Origin: an uncultured Rhizobiaceae group bacterium
GTDB taxonomy: Bacteria > Pseudomonadota > Alphaproteobacteria > Rhizobiales > Rhizobiaceae
DNA: 5,538 bases
Reading direction: 5' to 3'
Assembly: GCA_938030645.1 (NCBI GenBank)
Contig: CALHHQ010000284.1
Span: forward strand, 1 to 5,538
Numbering within the stretch: the first letter of the stretch is position 1; each line of letters begins with the position of its first letter. This document shows, in pieces, positions 1 to 5,538 of this stretch. The translations under genes and the position numbers were made by a program. The notes below the pieces were generated by a model that was given only the letters and a program-made list of their open reading frames with translations, was not told the DNA's origin and did no database searches.

Positions 1-596
1 ATGTCATCCCGCGATAGCCAATCATACTCCGTCCGGTTGGGTGCGAAGGTTTTGTTCCAAGTGTCAAACGTCAATTTTTTCGCAATCCCACTTGGAACGT
101 CTGAGCCTTTGAAAAAACGCTCGGTCTTTAAGATTGAGCCAAAAACGATGGATAAGAGACCTGTATCAACTCCCGAATTCCAAAGGGCAAGCGCGTCTAT
201 TGTTTCGGAGTTCTTCAACGCATAGTTGAATGCGATAATCGAACCCATGGAATGGCCAAAGCAGACTTTTGGAACATTCGAGTGCGTGACATCGATATGG
301 GCATGAACTGCGGCCACATCGGAAAGTACCTTTGCCCATCCATCTTTGGTCGCGAATATGCCTTGTGCTGAATCAGATGCAGTTGTTTTGCCATGAGCAC
401 GATGATCATGGGCGTACACACCGAACCCCGAATTGAATAGAGCCTCTGCAAATCTTTTATAGCGGCCCGCATGTTCGGCCATTCCGTGATTGATTTGGAC
501 GATGGCTTTTGGCGCCTCAGGAACTTTGACATATGTGTGCAGCTTTGCGCCCGTTGTCGATTTAAGAGTTTCTGCAGTCCAAGTAAAAGGTGCCAT
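1..596 (-). CDS. Alpha/beta hydrolase (lysophospholipase/monoacylglycerol lipase type), C-terminus cut by window edge
   Basis: The minus strand reads open from an ATG at 596 to the left edge, giving 198 codons without a stop; the 3' end lies outside. What is seen: an oxyanion-region HGMAEH at residues 37-42, DHRAHG at 64-69, and the nucleophile elbow GHSMGS at 114-119 with Ser116 as the predicted catalytic serine. This order and spacing match the Hydrolase_4 (serine aminopeptidase S33-like) group, which includes monoglyceride lipases and lysophospholipases of about 300 residues. The catalytic Asp and His should therefore lie in the missing part. There is no signal peptide, so it is probably cytoplasmic. 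The ATG follows an AGG (604-602) by 5 nt; an upstream ATG near 609 is in another frame. It is transcribed divergently from ettA. The acyl substrate cannot be told from sequence. The family call is firm, the exact function is not. Confidence 0.88.
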   Translation of the reverse strand, partial: MAPFTWTAETLKSTTGAKLHTYVKVPEAPKAIVQINHGMAEHAGRYKRFAEALFNSGFGVYAHDHRAHGKTTASDSAQGIFATKDGWAKVLSDVAAVHAHIDVTHSNVPKVCFGHSMGSIIAFNYALKNSETIDALALWNSGVDTGLLSIVFGSILKTERFFKGSDVPSGIAKKLTFDTWNKTFAPNRTEYDWLSRDD

Positions 597-601
597 ATGA
601 G

Positions 602-608
602 CCTGCCC
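602..608 (-). promoter_or_regulatory. Weak ribosome binding site of the hydrolase
   Basis: On the minus strand the sequence GGGCAGG ends 5 nt before the ATG at 596. It is a modest match to the Shine-Dalgarno core, but it supports this start over the overlapping out-of-frame ATG upstream. Confidence 0.4.
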
Positions 609-619
609 ATGCCAGTTAT

Positions 620-627
620 TGTGCACA
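620..627. promoter_or_regulatory. 8-bp palindrome TGTGCACA, possible operator
   Basis: A perfect inverted repeat, TGTGCACA, lies in the divergent intergenic region 24 bp upstream of the hydrolase start. Its position would suit a regulator acting on the hydrolase transcript. No second copy is visible in the intergenic region, and 8-bp palindromes do occur by chance, so this is only a candidate. Confidence 0.15.
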
Positions 628-659
628 CACTACCCTTTTGAGGACTGTGGCGCTATTGC

Positions 660-688
660 CTTGTTTTCATGGGCTTCAGCGGCTACAT
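660..688 (+). promoter_or_regulatory. Candidate sigma-70 promoter for ettA
   Basis: CTTGTT (660-665) and CTACAT (683-688) are separated by 17 bp. They resemble the alphaproteobacterial housekeeping consensus CTTGAC and CTATAT, matching four and five of six positions. Initiation just downstream would give a leader of about 60 nt before the ettA start. This is by-eye pattern matching only. Confidence 0.3.
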
Positions 689-744
689 GGAACACAACAA
701 ATTCCAGACAGTTTGCGACTCTGATCGCCGTCTCTCAGATACGC

Positions 745-750
745 GGAGAA
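745..750 (+). promoter_or_regulatory. Ribosome binding site of ettA
   Basis: GGAGAA is a good Shine-Dalgarno match; nine bases separate the GGAG core from the ATG at 758. It fixes that ATG as the start, in agreement with the family N-terminus. Confidence 0.65.
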
Positions 751-757
751 ATTCCCC

Positions 758-2410
758 ATGGCACGTCAATTTATCTATCACATGCAGGGCCTGACCAAAC
801 TCTACACGGGCGGTAAAAAAGTTCTCGATAATGTTCACTTGTCGTTTTACCCAGATGCGAAAATCGGCGTCCTTGGTCCCAACGGCGCTGGTAAATCAAC
901 CTTGCTGAAAATTATGGCGGGTATCGACAAAGAATGGACAGGCGAAGCTTGGGTCGCTGACGGCGCGAAAGTTGGTTATTTGGAGCAAGAGCCACAGCTT
1001 GATCCTGATAAAAACGTCAAAGAAAACATCATGGTCGGTTTGAAAGAAAAGACCGACATTATCGACCGCTATAACGAACTCATGATGAACTATTCAGATG
1101 AGACAGCGGACGAAGGTGCAAAGCTTCAAGACCAGATCGATGCCGAAGGCCTTTGGGATTTGGACGCAAAGGTTGAAATGGCAATGGACGCCCTTCGTTG
1201 CCCGCCACCAGAGGCTGATGTGAAACCGCTTTCTGGCGGTGAAGCGCGCCGTGTTGCGCTGTGTCGTTTGCTATTATCTGAACCCGATCTTCTACTGCTT
1301 GATGAACCAACCAACCATTTGGACGCGGAAACGGTGTCATGGCTGGAAAAGCACCTTCGCGATTTTAAAGGCGCTGTGATGATCGTGACCCACGACCGTT
1401 ACTTCCTCGACAATGTCACAGGTTGGATTCTCGAACTCGACCGTGGGCAGGGCATTCCATATGAAGGCAATTATTCTGCTTATCTGGAGAAAAAGAAAAA
1501 ACGTATGGTTCAAGAAGGCCGCGAGCAAGACAGCCGTATGCGCCAATTGGATCGTGAACGCGAATGGATGGGAACATCCCCGAAAGCGCGTCAAGCCAAA
1601 TCAAAGGCACGTATCAACAAATACAACGAGTTGGTAGAAGCTGCAGATCAACGGAAACCGAGCGACACTCAAATCGTTATTCCTGTGGCTGAACGTTTGG
1701 GGCAGGTGGTTATTGAAGCTGAAAATCTCAGCAAAGGATTTGGTGACCGTCAGTTGATTGACAACCTTTCCTTCAAACTGCCTGCGGGTGGTATCGTTGG
1801 CGTTATCGGACCCAACGGTGCTGGTAAATCGACCCTTTTCAAAATGATTACGGAGCAGGAGCAACCTGACAGCGGAACTCTGCGCATCGGTGAAACTGTG
1901 AAGATTGGTTATGTGGATCAAAGCCGCGATACTCTCGATCCTGACAAAACCGTTTGGGAAGAAATTTCTGATGGTGGCGAAGTCATCAAGCTTGGAAAAC
2001 ACGAAGTGAACAGCCGCGCATATGTGGGTTCGTTCAACTTCCGCAAAGGCGATCAGCAACAAAAGGTTGGCACGCTGTCGGGTGGTCAACGCAACCGCGT
2101 GCATTTGGCGAAGATGTTGAAGTCTGGTGCTAATGTTCTGTTGCTCGATGAACCGACCAACGATCTCGACACTGAAACCTTGTCAGCGCTCGAAGATGCG
2201 CTAGAGGAATTCGGTGGTTGCGCTGTTATCATTTCGCACGACCGTATGTTCTTGGACCGTTTGGCAACGCATATGTTGGCGTTTGAAGGCGACAGCCACG
2301 TGGAGTGGTTTGAAGGCAACTTCGAAGATTATGAAAAAGACAAAATTCGCCGCCTTGGCGACAACGCGCTGACTCCAAAGCGGATTCATTTCAAGCCTTT
2401 AGGTCGATAG
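758..2410 (+). CDS. ettA: Energy-dependent translational throttle protein EttA (ABC-F ATPase)
   Basis: A 550-residue tandem ABC ATPase without membrane segments, close to the length of E. coli EttA. First nucleotide-binding domain: Walker A GPNGAGKS at 40-47, signature LSGGE at 158-162, Walker B LLLLDEP with catalytic Glu183, switch His212. The arm insertion specific to EttA falls at about 95-140. The charged inter-domain linker, about 240-300, carries the P-site tRNA interaction region (EW then KARQAKSKAR). Second domain: Walker A at 351-358, LSGGQ at 440-444, Walker B LLLDEP with Glu465, His494. The C-terminus has the EttA-type EWFEGNF and PKRI pattern, which separates it from Uup and YheS. 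Known family role: it binds the ribosomal E site next to initiator-charged 70S ribosomes and gates entry into elongation according to the ATP/ADP ratio. All catalytic residues are present and the frame is intact. Start chosen on the GGAGAA at 745-750. Confidence 0.96.
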   Translation: MARQFIYHMQGLTKLYTGGKKVLDNVHLSFYPDAKIGVLGPNGAGKSTLLKIMAGIDKEWTGEAWVADGAKVGYLEQEPQLDPDKNVKENIMVGLKEKTDIIDRYNELMMNYSDETADEGAKLQDQIDAEGLWDLDAKVEMAMDALRCPPPEADVKPLSGGEARRVALCRLLLSEPDLLLLDEPTNHLDAETVSWLEKHLRDFKGAVMIVTHDRYFLDNVTGWILELDRGQGIPYEGNYSAYLEKKKKRMVQEGREQDSRMRQLDREREWMGTSPKARQAKSKARINKYNELVEAADQRKPSDTQIVIPVAERLGQVVIEAENLSKGFGDRQLIDNLSFKLPAGGIVGVIGPNGAGKSTLFKMITEQEQPDSGTLRIGETVKIGYVDQSRDTLDPDKTVWEEISDGGEVIKLGKHEVNSRAYVGSFNFRKGDQQQKVGTLSGGQRNRVHLAKMLKSGANVLLLDEPTNDLDTETLSALEDALEEFGGCAVIISHDRMFLDRLATHMLAFEGDSHVEWFEGNFEDYEKDKIRRLGDNALTPKRIHFKPLGR

Positions 2411-2531
2411 GTTCACGAACTGATTCAATCTTGCTCGACGAATTTTCGTTGGGTGGCACACTATTTATTCGGTGGTTTGACCAGTTGCTCTGTTGAGCAG
2501 TCGTTCACCAAACAGACAATTGGACACTCCT
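2411..2531. other. Intergenic gap between ettA and the SulP gene
   Basis: This 121-bp stretch contains a small inverted repeat (TGCTC 2486-2490 and GAGCA 2495-2499, 4-nt loop) without a following T-run, so it is not a convincing terminator. A CTATTT at 2461-2466 resembles a -10 element but lacks a matching -35 at proper distance. Whether the transporter is read from ettA or from its own promoter cannot be decided here. Confidence 0.5.
2522..2525 (+). promoter_or_regulatory. Weak ribosome binding site deciding the SulP start
   Basis: GGAC lies 6 nt before the ATG at 2532. The alternative in-frame TTG at 2493 has no purine-rich site at a suitable distance, so the ATG is preferred. Confidence 0.35.
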
Positions 2532-4139
2532 ATGAGAGCCACACTCGCAGCGTTCGCTGAACGTTTTACAATATCGGGCCGCCAAAAAACTCTCGAGAAT
2601 TTTTTGAGTGTCGCCAACTTGAAGACGGAAGTTTTGTCCGGTCTCACCGTTGCATTGGCGTTGGTGCCGGAAGCCGTAGCTTTTGCTTTTGTGGCTGGTG
2701 TTCATCCGCTTGTGGGATTGTATGCCGCGTTCATCGTTGGTCTCGTCACGGCGGTATTTGGTGGACGCCCCGGCATGATTTCTGGGGCAACTGGTGCGCT
2801 GGCTGTGGTGATGGTGTCGCTCGTTTCCACGCACGGTGTTGAATATCTGTTTGCCACTGTTGTGCTCATGGGCATATTGCAAATTCTTGCTGGTGTTTTC
2901 CGTCTAGGGAAATTTATTCGCCTTGTGCCGCATCCCGTTATGCTCGGTTTTGTGAATGGCTTGGCCATTGTGATTTTTATGGCGCAATTGACGCAATTTA
3001 AAGTCACTGGTGCGGACGGTTCTCAAACATGGATGTCGGGTTGGCCGCTCGTGTTGATGTTGGCTTTGGTGGTGTTGACCATGGTGATTATTTGGGGGTT
3101 CCCGAAAATCACGAACCTTGTGCCTGCGCCTTTGGCTGGCATTGGCATTGTCGCTGGTTTGGTGATCCTCTTTAACATCGACGTGCCGCGCGTTGGCGAT
3201 TTGGCATCAATCAAAGGTGGGTTGCCGACATTTCATATTCCAACAGTGCCTTTTGATTTGGATATGCTGAAAATCATCTTCCCCTATGCGCTTATTCTGG
3301 CGGCGATTGGTTTGATCGAAAGCTTGCTTACTTTGAACCTTGTTGGTGAAATCACGGGCAAGCGCGGTGGTGCTTCACAAGAGTGTCTGGCGCAGGGCGC
3401 TGCAAATACAATCACTGGCTTCTTCGGCGGTATGGGTGGTTGCGCGATGATTGGTCAGTCTATGATCAACGTGAAATCCGGTGGCCGTACACGTCTTTCT
3501 GGAATTGCTGCTTCGCTGTTTTTATTGGCGTTCATCCTTGTTGCCTCTGGTCTCATTGAGCAAATTCCGTTGGCTGCACTCGTCGGTGTTATGTTCATGG
3601 TGGTGATTGGGACATTTGCTTGGCAGAGCCTGACCATCTTGCGTCGTATTCCACTGACTGATGCTTTGGTTATCATGTTGGTGACGGTCGTGACGGTGAT
3701 GAGCGATTTGGCGATTGCTGTGATTGTGGGCGTGATCGTCTCTGCATTGGCATATGCTTGGAATAACGCCACACGCATTCATGCTGTAGCGCATACATCG
3801 ACTGAAGGTGCTAAAGTCTACCGGATTGAGGGACCTCTGTTCTTTGGTTCTGCCGACGGATTTGGTGAACTCTTCGATCCGAAGGGTGATCCATCCTTGG
3901 TGATCATTGATTTCATCAACAGCCGCGTGGTTGACCAATCATCGCTTCAAGCGATTGAAGCCGTGGCTACAAAATATGAGAATGAAGGCAAAGAAGTTCA
4001 ACTCCGCCATCTATCTCGCGATTGTCACCATCTGCTGTCCAAAGCTGGTCAGTTGATGGTGGATTCTGATGATGACCCAGACTACGAGATCGCCGTTGAT
4101 TATTCAGTTAAGACATCAATCTTCGGTGGCGGGCACTAA
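2532..4139 (+). CDS. SulP (SLC26-type) anion transporter with C-terminal STAS domain
   Basis: From the ATG at 2532 the product is 535 residues, normal for bacterial SulP proteins; an in-frame TTG at 2493 would add 13. After a short cytoplasmic N-terminus, hydrophobic segments run from about 38 to 410, fitting the 14-segment (7+7 inverted repeat) fold. Seen: TM1 with VPEAVAF (Glu47), the SulP signature GRPGMISGATGA at 78-89, GLIESLLT in TM8 with Glu263 and Thr267, and the GGMGGCAMIGQS stretch at 299-310. A cytoplasmic STAS domain spans about 428-530, including a VVDQSS segment near 467-472 and a LSRDCHHLLSKAG helix. The family moves sulfate, bicarbonate or dicarboxylates across the inner membrane, coupled to H+ or Na+. 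The TM1 PE motif resembles the Bacillus YbaR-like branch, from memory. The substrate cannot be assigned, and no sulfate-assimilation or carbonic anhydrase gene lies nearby to help. The frame is intact; the 3' end faces a convergent gene. Confidence 0.93.
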   Translation: MRATLAAFAERFTISGRQKTLENFLSVANLKTEVLSGLTVALALVPEAVAFAFVAGVHPLVGLYAAFIVGLVTAVFGGRPGMISGATGALAVVMVSLVSTHGVEYLFATVVLMGILQILAGVFRLGKFIRLVPHPVMLGFVNGLAIVIFMAQLTQFKVTGADGSQTWMSGWPLVLMLALVVLTMVIIWGFPKITNLVPAPLAGIGIVAGLVILFNIDVPRVGDLASIKGGLPTFHIPTVPFDLDMLKIIFPYALILAAIGLIESLLTLNLVGEITGKRGGASQECLAQGAANTITGFFGGMGGCAMIGQSMINVKSGGRTRLSGIAASLFLLAFILVASGLIEQIPLAALVGVMFMVVIGTFAWQSLTILRRIPLTDALVIMLVTVVTVMSDLAIAVIVGVIVSALAYAWNNATRIHAVAHTSTEGAKVYRIEGPLFFGSADGFGELFDPKGDPSLVIIDFINSRVVDQSSLQAIEAVATKYENEGKEVQLRHLSRDCHHLLSKAGQLMVDSDDDPDYEIAVDYSVKTSIFGGGH

Positions 4140-4162
4140 AGTTCGGTTTGGTTTGGGGGCTG

Positions 4163-5152
4163 CTAAACAGTTTCCCAATCGCCACTTTCTCCAGCGCTGT
4201 AGATTGCATCGATCAGCTTTTGGTTTTTGACAGAGTCTTCCAGCGAGAATATTTTGCTGTAATCGCCAGAAGCAACTGCGTTTGCAAAGGCTTCAATCTG
4301 TAATTTGTATTGGTTGATGCCTGCAAATCGGAAGCTTTGTGCTTCTCCATGGTCTGCATTGTGAAGGGTCACCACATCGGCATCATAAAGCCCTGCATTG
4401 AATGGGGCGGTCATTTCAATCCAACCTCTATCGCCGTGAAATGACATCTCCTGCCGCAAAGCCATTTGCGTGGAAACGTACATGCTCATTTCAAACGATC
4501 CAAAGTCGACTTGACAACTTGCATATGTGTCAGTGCCGAATTTTGGATCGCGTTCGACCGTCGCTGAAACGCCGAGGGGTTCTGCCCCTGTAGCAAACCG
4601 CGTTGTAACAGTTGGATAAACGCCAATGTCTGGCAGGGCACCACCACCGAGTTCAGGTTTGTTACGCATATTGTCGGCGTCTTGATTGAAATATGTGAAA
4701 GCACCTTGGACGTGTTTCAAAGTGCCAATCGCACCGTCTGAAATCAGGGTGCGAACTTTGTGCCATTGGGGGTGAAAGGTGACCATGAAGGCTTCGGAGA
4801 CAAGCACATTGTTTTTGTCCCGCGCTGCAATGATATCATCTATTTCACTGGCATGGAGTGCGATCGGTTTTTCGCACAATACATGTTTTCCAGCATTGGC
4901 TGCCTTGATAGACCACTCCACATGCTGGCTGGTGACGAGGGGAATATAGATCGCATCCACTTGATCACTTTCCAGCATCTCCTCATAGCTTCCGAAAGCA
5001 TTGGGCACACCAAACTTCTCTGCAACATCTGTCGCGCGAGACAAGTCGCGGCTTGCAATTGCCGTTATAACGCTGTTGTTGGCGCTGAGAATTGCTGGAA
5101 TGAGTTGTTCTATTCCAATCTTGGCAGTTGACAATATTCCCCAACGCAACAT
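4163..5152 (-). CDS. Gfo/Idh/MocA-family NAD(P)-dependent oxidoreductase
   Basis: A complete 329-residue protein. The N-terminus enters the Rossmann fold at once (GILSTAKIG, residues 5-13), so it has no export signal and is cytoplasmic. ASRDLSRA at 33-40 follows beta-strand 2, where cofactor choice is usually set. CEKPIAL at 93-99 holds the conserved Lys95, and GGGALPDIGVYP at 169-180 supplies Asp175 and Tyr179, the usual catalytic-site residues of the C-terminal alpha/beta domain. Length and motifs are close to dimeric dihydrodiol dehydrogenase / NADP-dependent D-xylose dehydrogenase types; 1,5-anhydrofructose reductase and inositol dehydrogenases are more distant possibilities. The substrate is probably a sugar, polyol or cyclic diol, but this is inference. 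The ATG at 5152 is preceded by GGGG at 5164-5161 (8-nt gap), a weak ribosome site. It lies 21 bp after a PQQ sugar dehydrogenase on the same strand and probably shares its transcript. Confidence 0.92.
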   Translation of the reverse strand: MLRWGILSTAKIGIEQLIPAILSANNSVITAIASRDLSRATDVAEKFGVPNAFGSYEEMLESDQVDAIYIPLVTSQHVEWSIKAANAGKHVLCEKPIALHASEIDDIIAARDKNNVLVSEAFMVTFHPQWHKVRTLISDGAIGTLKHVQGAFTYFNQDADNMRNKPELGGGALPDIGVYPTVTTRFATGAEPLGVSATVERDPKFGTDTYASCQVDFGSFEMSMYVSTQMALRQEMSFHGDRGWIEMTAPFNAGLYDADVVTLHNADHGEAQSFRFAGINQYKLQIEAFANAVASGDYSKIFSLEDSVKNQKLIDAIYSAGESGDWETV

Positions 5153-5173
5153 CGCTGATACCCCAATTTTACA

Positions 5174-5538
5174 TTACTGGGATAACCTTAGCAGACGACC
5201 ACCTTTTCTGTCTTCTAAAACGTAAAGCGTGCCATCAGGTGATTGTTCAACTTCGCGAATGCGCTTGCCCCATTCGAAACGTTCCACTTCCCTTGCAGTA
5301 TTGCCGTTTATCGCTACTCGAATGAGAGCTCGGCTGACCAGACCTCCGATGAAAGCGTTGCCTTTGAACTTTGGGAAAGTTTCGCCTGAATATATAACAA
5401 GACCAGAGGGGGCGATTGAAGGCACCCAATATGCCTTTGGTGCTGCGAATTCGGGGCGTGTATCATGATTGGGGATGACGCTGCCACTGTAGTTGTTGCC
5501 GTTTGAAACCACGGGCCAACCGTAGTTTTGACCCGGTT
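5174..5538 (-). CDS. PQQ-dependent aldose sugar dehydrogenase (YliI/GSDH type), N-terminus cut by window edge
   Basis: The minus strand is open from the right edge to a TAA at 5176-5174, giving the last 120 residues. The visible part begins in the family motif GQNYGWPVV (fragment residues 2-10), followed by a short NGNNYSG segment. It continues with SIAPSGLVIYSG at 40-51, FPKFKGNAFIGGL at 54-66, and closes with the beta-propeller repeat RIREVEQSPDGTLYVLEDR then GGRLLRL. This order is that of the glucose/sorbosone dehydrogenase six-bladed propeller family, which includes E. coli YliI. Known members are soluble periplasmic enzymes that oxidise aldose sugars to lactones with PQQ and Ca2+. The signal peptide, catalytic His and most cofactor ligands lie outside the window, so activity cannot be judged. 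A GTG in frame at 5512-5510 could be mistaken for a start, but the family motif continues upstream of it. It is the upstream partner of the Gfo/Idh gene. Confidence 0.9.
   Translation of the reverse strand, partial: PGQNYGWPVVSNGNNYSGSVIPNHDTRPEFAAPKAYWVPSIAPSGLVIYSGETFPKFKGNAFIGGLVSRALIRVAINGNTAREVERFEWGKRIREVEQSPDGTLYVLEDRKGGRLLRLSQ

Noticed and set aside
215..628. 137-residue minus-strand open frame starting near the hydrolase
   Set aside because: It overlaps the hydrolase in another frame and its translation shows no family motif, while the alternative frame has a full alpha/beta hydrolase pattern.
619..816. 65-residue plus-strand frame crossing the ettA start
   Set aside because: It covers the promoter and ribosome binding region of ettA and runs into it out of frame; no motif or ribosome site supports it as a leader peptide.
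1601..2104. 167-residue minus-strand open frame inside ettA
   Set aside because: It lies wholly antisense to a conserved ATPase domain; the length is explained by the codon pattern of ettA and nothing recognisable is encoded.
2486..2499. Small inverted repeat TGCTC/GAGCA after ettA as a terminator
   Set aside because: The stem is only 5 bp and no T-run follows, so intrinsic termination is not supported.
3522..3938. 138-residue minus-strand open frame inside the SulP gene
   Set aside because: Its composition, rich in His, Asn, Gln and Ser, is what the complement of hydrophobic-segment codons yields; no start signal or known domain.
4760..5131. 123-residue plus-strand open frame over the Gfo/Idh gene
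   Set aside because: It is fully antisense to a gene with intact Rossmann and EKP motifs, and it has no plausible ribosome binding site or family motif.
5510..5512. In-frame GTG as start of the PQQ dehydrogenase
   Set aside because: The conserved GQNYGWP motif runs directly upstream of and across it, so it encodes an internal Val and the gene continues past the window edge.

Overview
The window reads as an ordinary chromosomal stretch of a Gram-negative bacterium, most likely an alphaproteobacterium. That is inferred from EttA linker residues typical of the class, a CTTG-type/CTACAT promoter candidate and near-balanced base composition. No search was run, so genus and species cannot be named. 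Five protein-coding genes fill almost all of it: two are cut by the window edges and three are complete and undamaged. I see no tRNA, rRNA, CRISPR array, transposon, phage gene or long repeat.

Layout: (1) Positions 1-596, minus strand: the N-terminal 198 residues of an alpha/beta hydrolase of the lysophospholipase/monoglyceride lipase type. (2) 597-757: a 161-bp divergent intergenic region with a promoter candidate for the rightward gene and a perfect 8-bp palindrome. (3) 758-2410, plus: ettA, the ABC-F ATPase that gates translation at the ribosomal E site. (4) 2411-2531: a 121-bp gap with no convincing terminator. (5) 2532-4139, plus: a SulP (SLC26-type) anion transporter with a C-terminal STAS domain. 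(6) 4140-4162: a 23-bp gap between convergent genes. (7) 4163-5152, minus: a cytoplasmic Gfo/Idh/MocA-family NAD(P)-dependent oxidoreductase. (8) 5174-5538, minus: the C-terminal part of a PQQ-dependent aldose sugar dehydrogenase (YliI/GSDH type), 21 bp upstream of the oxidoreductase and probably cotranscribed with it.

The genes form three transcriptional blocks: a leftward hydrolase, rightward ettA then sulP, and a leftward dehydrogenase-oxidoreductase pair. Only the last pair hints at joint function, sugar or polyol oxidation, and the two enzymes probably work in different compartments. I found no evidence for a previously undescribed system. The points most worth a second look are the acidic residues in the transporter core, the dehydrogenase pair and the divergent regulatory region.
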